A DNA stretch of 50,863 bases from Curvibacter sp. GWA2_63_95 (GCA_001795455.1 MGPB01000013.1:1-50863), one strand, 5' to 3'; shown: positions 36,640 to 46,199, counted from the stretch's first letter. Notes: generated by a model not told the origin, from the sequence alone. Program-made: numbers and translations.

Positions 36640-37959
36640 TCATGTAGAAGAAGAAGGCAAAGAACGAATCAGATGCGCCAGCGAGGGCGCAGCCAGCTTC
36701 TCAAACAAGTTAGCGCGGTGCATCTCCACCGTGCCCGGTAACACGGCCATGGCACGGCCTATTTCCTTGTTGGTCAGGCCTTCAATGATGAGCCCCAGCA
36801 GCGATGCGGGGCCTTGCAACTGCACGGCCACCGCGCGTTTGCGGCATTCGGGTTCCAGCAGTTGCAGCACGTCGCGCGCGGCCTGGGCCACGTCCACCGG
36901 CGTGGTGGTGCCGGTGTTGGGCCGCTCGATGGCGCGGCGCAGGCGGGCCACCACCTCGGCGGCGCGCCGGGCCTGCACCACGGTCTTGTCCATGGCGGCC
37001 TGGGCTTGGGCCACATCGGGCGGGTCGTCGGCCAACAGGCGCACGGTGGCCTGGGTGCTGGCCAGCACGGCGGTCAGTGGCTGGTTCAGCTCATGGGCCA
37101 GGCCGGCGGCCAGCTCGCCCAGCGCGTTGAGGCGCGACACCTGGCCCAGGCGCAGCAGCTCTTCGGCACGACGCCGGGCCCCGCGCTGGCGCAGCGCACT
37201 GGCCAGCGCGACCAGGGCCAGGGTCCAGCCCACCAGACCGGCGGCTAGCGGCCACCAGGGTAAGTCGCCCAGGGTGTAGTCGCGCTCCAGCACCACGTCA
37301 AAGGGCTGGCTGGCCGCGGCCAGCTGTTTGCGGAAGGCAAAGCGGTGCAGGGCCGCATCCGACGTGCTGCCATGCAGGGGCCAGCGCGCGCTGCCCTGCT
37401 CCAGCCAGGCTGCAGTGTGGCGGGCAGCTGGTGCCTGCGGGTTGTCGCCATAGGGCCAGTCGGCCCAGGGAACCATGAGCGGCAAAGAGATTTCCAGCGC
37501 GTAGGCTGCGGCCTGTGGGCCACTGCCCGCCGCGGGCGCCATCACCACCCAAAAGCGCGCGTTGGGCAGGTCAGCCAGCGCCAGCTGGGGGCTGCCCTTG
37601 CCCTGCTCGGCAACCCGCAGCGCGGCCGACAGGGTGCTGTCGCCGGGCCAGGCAGCATCGCCCACGCGCCGCCACATGCGCATGAACTGTGGGTAGATGG
37701 CAGGTAGACGAACGTCCAGCGCGGGCTGCATCAGGACCAGGGTGGCCAGCACCGCCTCGTGCTGCACCGCGCGCTGGGACAGCAGGCGGTGGGCAATGCG
37801 GGCGTCGGTCTCAAAGGCGTTGCGGCTGCGCTCCATCGACTGCCAGACCAGCCAGCCACCGCCCAGCAGCAGCCCCAGCAACCAGACCACCGCCCAGGCG
37901 GCGCGCGGCTGCCGCCGCAAGAAGGACTGGAAACCGGTGGAAAGTGAAATGGCGCGCAT
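36640..37959 (-). pseudogene. Histidine kinase truncated and fused to a LuxR-type HTH
   Basis: The open frame encodes 439 residues. Two membrane segments (about 22-40 and 236-256) flank a periplasmic sensor region; a HisKA domain follows with phospho-acceptor H289 (AAGLAHELNQPL). The frame continues to about residue 386 (AVAVQLQGPASL), where an HATPase domain should begin, but instead reads LLGLIIEGLTNKEIGRAM, then PGTVEMHRANLFEKL, a FixJ/NarL-type DNA-binding tail. The ATP-binding domain and a receiver domain are both missing. The simplest reading is one deletion that joined a kinase gene to the 3' end of its adjacent response regulator. It cannot autophosphorylate; I rate it a pseudogene or a chimeric product. 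Confidence 0.75.
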
Positions 37960-38052
37960 GGAAAATTCTGGCACAGCCAGCCCCTGGCGCCTTGGCAAAG
38001 CAAGGCCTTCTCTCAAAAATTGTCCGCCGTGCCTCTGAGGGATGTTTGCCCG

Positions 38053-39666
38053 CTAATGGGGTCGGGCATAAAACTGCACGCCGTTGCGACCGGCCGTCTT
38101 GGCCTGGTACATGGCAAAGTCAGCCGCGCTCAGCAGGGTGTCGAGCTCCGTGCCATGCTGCGGAAAGCAGCTAACCCCAATACTCGCCGTGATGCGGACG
38201 GTGTGGGCCCCCAATTGGTAATCAGGCCGCAGAACGTTGAGCACCTTGTCGGCCATGCGGTGGGGGTCGTCGTTCCCTTCCACCAGCACCACAAACTCAT
38301 CGCCCCCCAGACGGGCGACCAAGTCCCCTTCGCGCACACAGTCCTGAATACGCTGTGCCACTTGCCGCAGCAGCAGGTCGCCCATGTCGTGGCCCAGTTC
38401 ATCGTTGATGGCCTTGAAATGGTCCAGGTCGATGAACAGCAGAGAACTCGTCCCACCGCTGCGCTCCATGCGATGCAGGCTGCGTTTGAGCGTGTCCATG
38501 AACATGGCGCGGTTGGGCAAGCCGGTCAGGGCATCGTGGTAGGCACGGTAGCGCAGCTCGTCGTGCGCACGCTTGCGCTCATCCACGTTGAGCAGCGCGG
38601 TCATCACACACACATGCCCCTCGTAACGAATGCGCTGCGAGGAATACAGCCCCCAGAAGGGTTTGCCATCTGCATCTTGCAACAAAAGCTCCAGGTCGGT
38701 CACGCTGCCGGTGGCCTCCAGCGCAGCGATCAGTCGGTCGCGGTCGGCACCGTTGACGTAGAAGTCCCGCGGGCGCAAGCGCTCCAGCGAAGTTGCCCCC
38801 AGGCGGAACTGCAGGCGCGCATGGTTGTTTGCATAGAGCACGCGCTCGTCGGACAGGCGCACGATGATGATGGGCAAGGGGGCAAACTGCAGCACGCTTT
38901 TGAGCTGCTCCTCGCCGCTGCGCAGTGCCTCCTGTGTGAGCTCGAACTGCAAAAACAGGCGCCGCGAGAACAAATAGGCCAGCGTGAGCATGAGCACCAC
39001 GACGAAGAACATGAGCACCAGAATGATCTGGGTGTACTTGCGCGCGGCCTCGCCCAGCGTAGAGGAGAAACGGTCTTCCAGCGGCGTCAGCGCATTGTTG
39101 ATCGCGTGCAGTTGGAACAGGAACTGCCGCGCCTGTTCGGGTGGCAACGGACCTGCCCGAATGGCCGTGCGAATGCGCTCGCCCACCTGCGTCAAGGTCT
39201 CAATGTGATGGTCCGCAGCGGCCCAGATGGTGATGGCCTTGTCGATATCGGGCAGCTTGCGAAAGTTCCGAAACAGAAACACCATGCCATCGATGTCGTC
39301 CGGGTGGTTGCGCCCCTGCAAAAAACCGTCGCGGGCAATATCCAGATCCGGGTCCGGCTTCTCCAGCTCGATGCGGGCCTGCCGGTCGCCGGTGTTGACG
39401 GCCAGTGCCATCAGGTAGGCGCTGTAATCGGCCTCGTTGGCGTACAGGGTGTAGCGGGTCAGGGCGTAGATGGCGTCCTTCTGCCCCTTGGACCACAGTC
39501 CCTCGCCCTCCACATAGGCGCGCACGGCAGAAAGCAGGCGAATGCTGAGGTAGGTCAGCACAAAAAGGCCCACCACCACGCCCACAAAAACCCAGACCAC
39601 GGCAAACAGCCGTCTGCGCTTCGTGACGGGTAATACTGGGGCTGAAAGGTCAGCCACAGGAGTCAT
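38053..39666 (-). CDS. GGDEF diguanylate cyclase with membrane sensor and PAS domain
   Basis: 537 residues. Membrane segments at about 20-44 and 213-235 bracket a helical periplasmic domain; a PAS domain (FAPLPIIIVRLSDERVLYANN) and a GGDEF domain follow, with the active-site GGDEF at 454-458 (RLGGDEFVVLVE). It should make cyclic-di-GMP. An RxxD inhibitory site five residues before GGDEF is not apparent (DLVARLGGDEF). ATG at 39666 has GGGGAGG 7 bases upstream. Confidence 0.94.
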   Translation of the reverse strand: MTPVADLSAPVLPVTKRRRLFAVVWVFVGVVVGLFVLTYLSIRLLSAVRAYVEGEGLWSKGQKDAIYALTRYTLYANEADYSAYLMALAVNTGDRQARIELEKPDPDLDIARDGFLQGRNHPDDIDGMVFLFRNFRKLPDIDKAITIWAAADHHIETLTQVGERIRTAIRAGPLPPEQARQFLFQLHAINNALTPLEDRFSSTLGEAARKYTQIILVLMFFVVVLMLTLAYLFSRRLFLQFELTQEALRSGEEQLKSVLQFAPLPIIIVRLSDERVLYANNHARLQFRLGATSLERLRPRDFYVNGADRDRLIAALEATGSVTDLELLLQDADGKPFWGLYSSQRIRYEGHVCVMTALLNVDERKRAHDELRYRAYHDALTGLPNRAMFMDTLKRSLHRMERSGGTSSLLFIDLDHFKAINDELGHDMGDLLLRQVAQRIQDCVREGDLVARLGGDEFVVLVEGNDDPHRMADKVLNVLRPDYQLGAHTVRITASIGVSCFPQHGTELDTLLSAADFAMYQAKTAGRNGVQFYARPH

Positions 39667-39809
39667 TGGCACCTCCCCCAAAAGGAATGCCGCTTTGTAG
39701 TTAGGACTGCGCGGCTATGCTTGGTGCCACTATACGCGAGGAGCAACGCGGCGCAAACGTCATCGGAACTCCAATGGCAAGGTGAGCGCCCGCCTGAAGC
39801 GGCACGCCA

Positions 39810-40085
39810 TCAGCGGTCCTTGTTGGTGATGATGCGGTCGGTCTTGCGGGGGCGCCCGGCGCGGCCGGCCTTGGACCAGTCGTAGTCCTGCCCATCAGGT
39901 GTCTTGCCATCTGCCACCGTGTCCACACCGGGCTTGCCGGCGTTCTGCGGGTTCTCGCTGGCCATGGTCACAAAGGTGTGGCCGGCGTCGCGTTTTTCTT
40001 TGGTGATTTGCAGGGCCTGCACGATGGCCTCGGCCTCTTGGCCGTGGACTTGGCCGGTTTCATCGGTCCAGTAAATTTTGAACAT
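39810..40085 (-). CDS. Small conserved hypothetical protein
   Basis: 91 residues: MFKIYWTDETGQVHGQEAEA, a short helix (VQALQITKEKRDAG), HTFVTMASENPQN and a basic tail (RAGRPRKTDRIITNKDR). Small soluble proteins of this style accompany Crp/Fnr-type regulators in betaproteobacteria. It follows the Crp/Fnr gene on the same strand after 83 bases. Function unknown. Confidence 0.65.
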   Translation of the reverse strand: MFKIYWTDETGQVHGQEAEAIVQALQITKEKRDAGHTFVTMASENPQNAGKPGVDTVADGKTPDGQDYDWSKAGRAGRPRKTDRIITNKDR

Positions 40086-40168
40086 GGTGCTCTTGCAGAG
40101 GGTGGGTCAGTTTGCCGAGCCACCACAGCAGGCAGCCCATGCACCCATCCTATCCGCAAGCGCGGGGC

Positions 40169-40831
40169 TCAACCCCCTGCCAAAGACCGCAGGCCCGGTG
40201 GGTCCACCAGATTCAGGGTGCGGCCCGAGCCGCTGATGAGGCTGCGCTCGCGCAGATTGCGCAGCACACGCGACAGGGTTTCGGGCGCAATGCCCAGCTG
40301 GGCGGCAATCAGACGCTTGCGCTGCTGCAGCTGCACCGAGCAGACGCCCTGTTCGCTGTTTTGGGCATGGCGCAGCAGCCATTCGGCGCAGCGCGCCTCG
40401 GCGTCTTTGGCCAGGCGGCTGACCGCCAGCTCGGTTTGCTGGCGGTGGGCATGCGCCACATCCAGCAACACACTGCCCAGAGGTGCGCGGGCATCGAACA
40501 GCGCATCCCGAAAAACGGGCAAGGGCACAGCGCGCAGTTGCACCGGGGTTTCGGCCACGGCGTCCATGGCGGCAGGCAGGTTCAGCACGGCGGCCGTGGC
40601 GTCCAGCCAGCCCGACTCCAACTGGGCACCCAGCTGGTGCTCCAGCAGCTCCCCATGTGTATTGGCGCTGCCCGCGACTCCCAGCACCACACGTCCGCTC
40701 TCCAGGTACAAGACCTGGGCAGACATCTGGCCACGGGTCAGCAAGCGGCTGCCCTCCGAGCGCGTCTCCGAGGGATAGGTTGCCAACAAGGTGGCAAGTG
40801 TGGGTGGTAAGGGGGCCAACATGGCTGCCAC
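40169..40831 (-). CDS. Crp/Fnr family transcriptional regulator
   Basis: 220 residues. An N-terminal cyclic-nucleotide-binding-like beta domain (SEGSRLLTRGQMSAQVLYLESGRV in parts) and a C-terminal winged helix (LQQRKRLIAAQLGIAPETLSRVLRNLRERSLI). The cysteine set of oxygen-sensing Fnr is absent: only Cys at AEARCAEW and EQGVCSVQ. The effector cannot be read. The second Met (40822) is an equally possible start. Confidence 0.88.
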   Translation of the reverse strand: MAAMLAPLPPTLATLLATYPSETRSEGSRLLTRGQMSAQVLYLESGRVVLGVAGSANTHGELLEHQLGAQLESGWLDATAAVLNLPAAMDAVAETPVQLRAVPLPVFRDALFDARAPLGSVLLDVAHAHRQQTELAVSRLAKDAEARCAEWLLRHAQNSEQGVCSVQLQQRKRLIAAQLGIAPETLSRVLRNLRERSLISGSGRTLNLVDPPGLRSLAGG

Positions 40832-40895
40832 TGTGCCCCGCCAGCGGCCGCCAGACCTTGAGGCATATCAACGTTTGCGCAGGCGCCCGGCCGCG

Positions 40896-42269
40896 CTACA
40901 CCACCAGCAGGGCCCGGAAGTCGTTGACGTTGGTGTGGGTGGGGCCGGTGGTGAACAGGTCGCCCAGCGGCGCAAAAAAGCCCACCGCGTCGTTGCGGTC
41001 CAGGCAGTCGGCCAGCGACACCCCAGCGGCGGCGGCACGGGCCAGCGTATCGGGTGCCACCAGGGCACCGGCGTTGTCCTCCACGCCGTCAATGCCGTCG
41101 GTGTCGGCGGCCAGCGCCCACACGCCGGCCTGGCCTTGCAGCGCCTGGGCCAGGCCCATGCAGAACTCGCCCGCCCGGCCACCCCGGCCCTTGGCGGCGC
41201 CTTCGCGGCGCGGGCGCACAGTGACCGTGGTTTCGCCACCGCTCAAGATCACACACGGCTTGGCAAACGGCTGCTGTGGGGACGCGGGCCGCTGGGCGGC
41301 GGTGCGGGCCAAGGCGGCGTGTACCTTGCCCACCTCGCGCGACTCGCCTTCCAGCTCGTCGCTGAGCACATAGGCGTTCAGGCCCATGGCACGGGCCGCG
41401 TCTGCCGCCGCCTGCAGGGACTGCTGGGGCGTGGCGATCAGGTGCACCGTGTTGCGGGCAAACACCGCATCACCCGGCTTGGGAGTCTCCAGCGCCCCGC
41501 TTTCCAGCATTTTTTCAATGAAATCGAGCTCCAGCCCCGATGAATGCTGCGCAAGCCGCTTCAATATTGATAGCGCCTCTGCCGCGGTAGTGGGGTCGGG
41601 CACGGTCGGGCCACTGGCAATGACGCTGGGGTCGTCGCCCGGCACATCGCTGATCAGCAGTGTCACCACCTGGGCTGGGTGGCAGGCCGCGGCCAGGCGC
41701 CCGCCCTTGATGGCGGAGAGGTGCTTGCGCACGCAGTTCATCTCCTGAATGCCGGCACCGCTCTCCAGCAGCAGTTGGTTGATGCGTTGTTTGTCCGCCA
41801 GGCTGATGCCACCGCCCACCCACTGCGCGGGCAGGGTCAGCAGCGAGGAACCGCCACCCGAGATGAGGCAGATCACCAGGTCGTCCGCCGTCAGCCCATC
41901 CGTCAGCGCCAGGATGCGTTGCGCGGCGGCCAGGCCTGCCGCATCGGGCACGGGGTGGGCAGCTTCCACCACCTCGATGCGCTGGGGCGCGGCGTCGGCC
42001 GGGCGTGGCGGGGTGTGGTCGTATCGGGTGACCACCAGCCCGCTGAGGGGCGCGTCTTGCGGCCACAGTGCGTCCAGCGCATGGGCCATGGCGCCGCCAG
42101 CCTTGCCGGCACCCAGCACCAGGGTGCGGCCCTTGGGGACGGGCGGCAAAAAGCCCGCTAGCGTGTGGGCCGGCAGCGCCTGGCGCACAGCGGCCCAGTA
42201 GAGCTGGCCCAGCACATCGCGCGGCGCCAGCTCGGAGAAGTGGGAAGTAGTTTGGCTTGGCATGGTCAT
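40896..42269 (-). CDS. Glycerate kinase (glycerate 2-kinase, TtuD/GckA type)
   Basis: 457 residues. An N-terminal DUF4147 domain (RTLVLGAGKAGGAMAHAL, DDLVICLISGGGSSLLTLPA, VRKHLSAIKGGRLAA, LISDVPGDDPSVIASGPT) and a C-terminal MOFRL domain (VILSGGETTVTVR, GGRAGEFCMGLA, ALAADTDGIDGVEDNAGA, FFAPLGDLFTTGPTHTNVND). It phosphorylates D-glycerate, an end product of aldarate breakdown and of the glyoxylate/purine-ureide route. A dispersed repeat (41521-41574) lies in the variable segment after VPDPTTA. It is divergent from the 8-oxoguanine deaminase-like gene. Confidence 0.93.
   Translation of the reverse strand: MTMPSQTTSHFSELAPRDVLGQLYWAAVRQALPAHTLAGFLPPVPKGRTLVLGAGKAGGAMAHALDALWPQDAPLSGLVVTRYDHTPPRPADAAPQRIEVVEAAHPVPDAAGLAAAQRILALTDGLTADDLVICLISGGGSSLLTLPAQWVGGGISLADKQRINQLLLESGAGIQEMNCVRKHLSAIKGGRLAAACHPAQVVTLLISDVPGDDPSVIASGPTVPDPTTAAEALSILKRLAQHSSGLELDFIEKMLESGALETPKPGDAVFARNTVHLIATPQQSLQAAADAARAMGLNAYVLSDELEGESREVGKVHAALARTAAQRPASPQQPFAKPCVILSGGETTVTVRPRREGAAKGRGGRAGEFCMGLAQALQGQAGVWALAADTDGIDGVEDNAGALVAPDTLARAAAAGVSLADCLDRNDAVGFFAPLGDLFTTGPTHTNVNDFRALLVV
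41521..41574 (-). repeat. Dispersed repeat, copy f (inside glycerate kinase)
   Basis: On the minus strand: GCTATCAATATTGAAGCGG, CTTGCGCAGCATTCATC and GGGGCTGGAGCTCGATTTC. The phase CTA-TCA is the same as in xdhA and xdhB, giving LSILKRLAQHSSGLELDF. Confidence 0.65.
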
Positions 42270-42401
42270 CGCTTTATTTTGAAGGAACTGGGGCAAAATC
42301 CGCTGGCGCAATGCGCAAGCACAGCCCGGGATGCTCGGCAACGTGGTGCTCGCCTCTGGTGGCCGGTCTGGCCCGCCAGCGGGATTCGGCCTCGGCAGGA
42401 C

Positions 42402-42417
42402 CCACCTTTGCAGGTGG
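42402..42417 (+). other. Hairpin in the leader of the 8-oxoguanine deaminase-like gene
   Basis: CCACCT and AGGTGG pair around TTGC, 28 bases before the ATG. It could be a leader or attenuator structure. I see no match to a known purine riboswitch that I can defend. Confidence 0.35.
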
Positions 42418-42445
42418 AAGACTTGTTTGACGGAGAGACTCTGAC

Positions 42446-43882
42446 ATGGGCACTTTGCTGATCCACCACGCGCGGGCCATTGCCACCTTTGACAACGCCG
42501 CCCCGGCGCAATCCACCGAGCTGCGCGACGCATCCATTTATATCGAGGGCAATCGCATCGCCTTTATCGGCGCCACGGCCGATCTGCCGCCCCACGCGCT
42601 GCAGGCCGAAGAGGTGATTGACGCCCGCCACCATCTGGTCACGCCCGGGCTGGTCAACACGCACCACCATATGTACCAGAGCCTCACGCGGGCGATACCG
42701 GAGGTGCAGAACGCCGAGCTGTTTGGCTGGCTGCGCGGGCTGTACCCGATCTGGGCGGGCCTGACGCCCGAGATGGTGCACGTGAGCACACAGATTGCCA
42801 TGGCCGAGCTGCTGCTGAGTGGCTGCACCACCAGCAGCGACCACCTCTACATCTACCCCAACGGCGTGCGGCTGGACGACAGCATCGAAGCCGCGGCCGA
42901 CATCGGCATGCGATTTGTGGCAACGCGTGGCAGCATGAGCGTGGGCCAGAGCCAGGGCGGCTTGCCACCGGACCGTGTGGTGGAGCGCGAGGACTTCATC
43001 TTGAAAGACACGCAGCGCCTGATTGAGCAGTACCACGACGCTGCGCACGGCGCCATGCTCAACGTGGCCGTGGCGCCCTGCTCGCCCTTCAGCGTGAGCC
43101 GCGACCTGATGCGCGAATCGGCACTGCTGGCCCGAACCTACGGCGCGCGCCTGCACACCCACCTGGCCGAGAACGACCACGACCTGGCCTACAGCCGTGA
43201 GAAGTTTGGCTGCACGCCCACGCAGTACGCACAAGACCTGGGCTGGCTGGGGCATGACGTATGGCATGCCCACTGCGTGAAGCTGGACGACGAAGGCATC
43301 GGCCTGTTCGCTGCCAGCCGCACCGGCGTGGCGCACTGCCCCTGCAGCAATATGCGCCTGGCCAGCGGCATTGCGCCCGTGCGCAAGATGCTCAACGCCG
43401 GTGTGCCCGTGGGTCTGGGCGTGGACGGCAGTGCCAGCAACGATGCGGCGCACATGGTGAACGAAGCGCGCCAGGCCCTGCTGCTGGCCCGCGTGGGCCG
43501 CGCCATGCAGCCGCCCGAAGTGCGCGAGGGCCGTACCTTCTTTGGCTGCGACCTGGGCCCGGCCGAGATGACGGCGCGCGACGCGCTGAGCGTGGCCACG
43601 CGCGGCGGCGCGCAGGTGCTGGGCCGCGCCGACATCGGCCACCTGGCGGTGGGCATGTGCGCCGACCTGGTGTTGTTTGACCTGGACACGCTGGGTTTTG
43701 CCGGTGGCGCGGTGCACGACCCCGTGGGCAGCCTGCTGCTGTGCGCCAGCCCGCAAGCCGACTACACGGTCGTGAATGGCAACGTGGTGGTGCGCGAGGG
43801 GCATCTGGAAACCGTGGACCTGGGCCCGCTGATGGAGCGCCACAACCGCTTGGCACGGCAGTTGGCCGAGGGTGCGCGCTAA
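42446..43882 (+). CDS. 8-oxoguanine deaminase / AtzB-like amidohydrolase
   Basis: 478 residues. Metal motif H73-H-H75 (VNTHHHMYQSLTRAIP), HTHLAEND, HAHCVKLDD, HCPCSNMRLASG and GLGVDGSASNDAAH. The combination fits the PA0142-type 8-oxoguanine deaminase, historically annotated as hydroxyatrazine ethylaminohydrolase, which converts 8-oxoguanine to urate. GGAGAG lies 8-13 bases before ATG. Together with guanine and adenine deaminases it suggests degradation of oxidised purines. The triazine-hydrolase reading is less likely given context. Confidence 0.85.
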   Translation: MGTLLIHHARAIATFDNAAPAQSTELRDASIYIEGNRIAFIGATADLPPHALQAEEVIDARHHLVTPGLVNTHHHMYQSLTRAIPEVQNAELFGWLRGLYPIWAGLTPEMVHVSTQIAMAELLLSGCTTSSDHLYIYPNGVRLDDSIEAAADIGMRFVATRGSMSVGQSQGGLPPDRVVEREDFILKDTQRLIEQYHDAAHGAMLNVAVAPCSPFSVSRDLMRESALLARTYGARLHTHLAENDHDLAYSREKFGCTPTQYAQDLGWLGHDVWHAHCVKLDDEGIGLFAASRTGVAHCPCSNMRLASGIAPVRKMLNAGVPVGLGVDGSASNDAAHMVNEARQALLLARVGRAMQPPEVREGRTFFGCDLGPAEMTARDALSVATRGGAQVLGRADIGHLAVGMCADLVLFDLDTLGFAGGAVHDPVGSLLLCASPQADYTVVNGNVVVREGHLETVDLGPLMERHNRLARQLAEGAR

Positions 43883-43909
43883 CTTCGGCGCAGCCCTCGG
43901 GCCAAAAAT

Positions 43910-43976
43910 GCTCCCAAAACAGGAGCTGCTTGCGCAGCATCCAAGCGGGCTACAGGCCAATTTGGCTTAAAAATCA
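43910..43976 (+). repeat. Dispersed repeat, copy g (intergenic)
   Basis: Blocks GCTCCCAAAACAGGAGCTG, CTTGCGCAGCATCCAAG, CGGGCTACAGGCC and ATTTGGCTTAAAAATC. It fills most of the 114-base gap between two convergent genes, where a terminator would be expected. Confidence 0.85.
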
Positions 43977-43996
43977 GAGTGCAAGACCCGCTGACT

Positions 43997-45349
43997 TCAG
44001 CGCACCAGGCAAGGGCTCTTGGGGTTGAATGCCCAGCCCGGGATCAGGTACTGCATGGCCATGGCGTCGTTGCGCGCGCCCAGGCCGTGCTGCAGGTACA
44101 GCTGGTGCGCCTTCTCCACTTCCGCCATGTCCAGCTCCACGCCCAGGCCGGGTGTGGTGGGCACGGCGATCCGGCCGCCCACGATCTGCAGCGGATCTTT
44201 GGTGAGGCGCTGGCCGTCTTGCCAGATCCAGTGCGTGTCGATCGCGGTGACCTTGCCGGGTGCCGCGGCAGCCACATGCGTGAACATGGCCAGCGACACA
44301 TCAAAGTGGTTGTTGGAGTGCGAACCCCAGGTCAGCCCCCAAGTCTGGCACACCTGCGCCACCCGCACCGAACCCTGCATGGTCCAGAAGTGCGGGTCGG
44401 CCAGCGGAATATCGACCGACTGCAGCGCCAGCGAATGCGCCAGCTCGCGCCAATCGGTGGCAATCATGTTGGTGGCCGTGGGCAGGCCGGTGGCGCGGCG
44501 GAATTCGGCCACCACTTCGCGGCCGGAGAACACGCCTTCGGCACCGCACGGGTCTTCGGCATAGGCCATCACGCCATGCAAGTCGCGGCACAGGCGCACC
44601 GCGTCCTTCAGCAGCCAGCCGCCATTCGGGTCCAGCGTGATGCGGGCTTGCGGAAAACGTGCGTGCAGCGCACGGATGGCCTCCACCTCTTCCTCGCCAC
44701 GCAGCACACCGCCTTTGAGCTTGAAGTCCTGAAAGCCGTAGCGCGCGTACGCGGCTTCGGCCAGGCGCACCACGCCCTCGGCGTCCATGGCTTTTTCGTG
44801 GCGCAGGCGTTTCCAGTCGTCCTCGGCATCCGGTTCGCTGATGTAGGGCAAGTCGGTGGCTTTGCGGTCACCCACATAAAAAAGGTAGCCCAGCACCGCC
44901 ACGCTGTCGCGTTGCTGGCCGTCGCCCAAAAGGGCCGCCACGGGCACGTTCAAAAACTTGCCCAGCAAATCGAGCAAGGCGCATTCCACCGCCGTGACGG
45001 CGTGGATGGCCACGCGCAGGTCGAAGGTCTGCTGGCCGCGGCCTTCGCTGTCGCGCGCGGCAAAGGCCTCACGCATGCGGTTGAGGATGGCGTTGTAGTT
45101 GCCGATGGACTGGCCCACCACCAGGGTGGCCGCATCTTCCAGCGTCTGGCGAATCTTCTCGCCGCCGGGCACTTCGCCCACGCCGGTGTTGCCGCTGCTG
45201 TCGGTCAGGATGACGATGTTGCGGGTGAAAAACGGCGCGTGGGCGCCGCTCAGGTTCATCAGCATGCCGTCGTGGCCCGCAACGGGGATGACACGCAAGG
45301 CGGTGACGGTGGGCGCGCCACGCACGGCGCCGGATTCAGTGGGGGTCAT
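43997..45349 (-). CDS. gudD: Glucarate dehydratase
   Basis: Enolase superfamily enzyme that dehydrates D-glucarate (and L-idarate) to 5-keto-4-deoxy-D-glucarate. 450 residues with strong family identity: [44 protein letters not shown] (catalytic Lys), [36 protein letters not shown] and [16 protein letters not shown] (catalytic His). It lies 70 bases downstream of a GntR gene, with a copy of that regulator's presumed operator at 45400-45421 between them. Confidence 0.97.
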   Translation of the reverse strand: MTPTESGAVRGAPTVTALRVIPVAGHDGMLMNLSGAHAPFFTRNIVILTDSSGNTGVGEVPGGEKIRQTLEDAATLVVGQSIGNYNAILNRMREAFAARDSEGRGQQTFDLRVAIHAVTAVECALLDLLGKFLNVPVAALLGDGQQRDSVAVLGYLFYVGDRKATDLPYISEPDAEDDWKRLRHEKAMDAEGVVRLAEAAYARYGFQDFKLKGGVLRGEEEVEAIRALHARFPQARITLDPNGGWLLKDAVRLCRDLHGVMAYAEDPCGAEGVFSGREVVAEFRRATGLPTATNMIATDWRELAHSLALQSVDIPLADPHFWTMQGSVRVAQVCQTWGLTWGSHSNNHFDVSLAMFTHVAAAAPGKVTAIDTHWIWQDGQRLTKDPLQIVGGRIAVPTTPGLGVELDMAEVEKAHQLYLQHGLGARNDAMAMQYLIPGWAFNPKSPCLVR

Positions 45350-45399
45350 GGTCAGTCTCCTCTGCGGGGCGCTCGAAGGAATGGGTGGGTGGCGCCCCT

Positions 45400-45421
45400 A
45401 CACATCAGACATCATACAACT
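45400..45421. promoter_or_regulatory. Operator copy upstream of gudD
   Basis: ACACATCAGAC followed by ATCATACAACT. It differs by one base from the site at 46242-46263, so both are very probably bound by the GntR/FCD regulator encoded between them. Confidence 0.7.
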
Positions 45422-46199
45422 AAACCGCGTCGGGTTGGGACTTTCTGAGGCGGTCTTTGCTGTTGGCCAGGTGCGTGCGCATGGCCGCGCGGGCGGCATC
45501 AGCGTCCTGGTTGCGGATGGCGTTGAAGATGTATTCGTGCTCGCCGTGCACCCGGCGCAGGTAGTTCAAACGCCCCTCGGGCGCGCTGCTGGCGGTGTTG
45601 ATCCGGGTGCGCGGAATGATCATGGTGCCCAGGTAAGTCATCAGGTCGGCAAAGTGGCGGTTGCCGGTGGCCTTGGCCACTTCCATATGGAAGCTGAAGT
45701 CAGAGGGCACGGCGTCCGAGTCTTCCAGAATGGAGGTCTGGAAGGCATCGAGCATGGCCTGCATGGCCTGCAAATTCGCCTCGGTGCGGCGCTGGGCGGC
45801 CAGGCCGGCGGCCTCAGTCTCCAGTGAAATACGCAGCTCCAGCAGGGCAATCACGTCGGCCACGGTGGCAAAGTCCACGTCAGCAATCTGGAAGTTGCCG
45901 CTGCTCTGGGGCGCCAGCGCAAAGGTGCCCACACCGTGCCGTGTTTCCACCAGGCGGTTGGCCTGCAGACGCGAAATGGCTTCGCGCACCACGGTGCGGC
46001 TCACGTCAAAGCGGGCCACGATTTCGGATTCGGTGGGCAGCTTGGCACCGGGCGGGATGGCCCCTTCGCGGATGCTGGCGGCCAGGCTTTCCACCACTTC
46101 ATTGACCAGACCTCGGGCGCGGCGCGGACGCGCCACATCCCCGACATCAGCAGGTGACGGTTGCGCGACGGAGGCTCTAGGGGTTTGCACTAGGTCCAT
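45420..46199 (-). CDS. GntR family (FCD) regulator of the uronate/aldarate locus
   Basis: 259 residues. A 30-residue variable N-terminus precedes a winged helix (REGAIPPGAKLPTESEIVAR, FDVSRTVVREAISRLQANRL) and an FCD domain (FHMEVAKATGNRHF, YLRRVHGEHEYIFNAI). It is divergent from udh and upstream of gudD; matching operators flank it on both sides. A uronate or aldarate is the likely inducer, as for related UxuR/ExuR-type regulators. Confidence 0.93.
   Translation of the reverse strand: MDLVQTPRASVAQPSPADVGDVARPRRARGLVNEVVESLAASIREGAIPPGAKLPTESEIVARFDVSRTVVREAISRLQANRLVETRHGVGTFALAPQSSGNFQIADVDFATVADVIALLELRISLETEAAGLAAQRRTEANLQAMQAMLDAFQTSILEDSDAVPSDFSFHMEVAKATGNRHFADLMTYLGTMIIPRTRINTASSAPEGRLNYLRRVHGEHEYIFNAIRNQDADAARAAMRTHLANSKDRLRKSQPDAV

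Noticed and set aside
38020..39633. A 537-codon open frame antisense to the GGDEF gene.
   Set aside because: Composition is typical of an antisense frame and the other strand encodes intact PAS and GGDEF motifs.
42270..42445. A purine or xanthine riboswitch in the leader before the 8-oxoguanine deaminase-like gene.
   Set aside because: Only one short hairpin is visible; I could not match the conserved cores of the purine aptamer, and I cannot evaluate the xanthine (NMT1) motif without a covariance search.
42266..43960. A 564-codon open frame antisense to the 8-oxoguanine deaminase-like gene.
   Set aside because: It is a high-GC shadow: His/Gln/Val-rich, with no domain motif, while the plus strand has a complete amidohydrolase.
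43979..45448. A 489-codon open frame antisense to gudD.
   Set aside because: gudD on the minus strand is unmistakable; the antisense frame has no recognisable domain.
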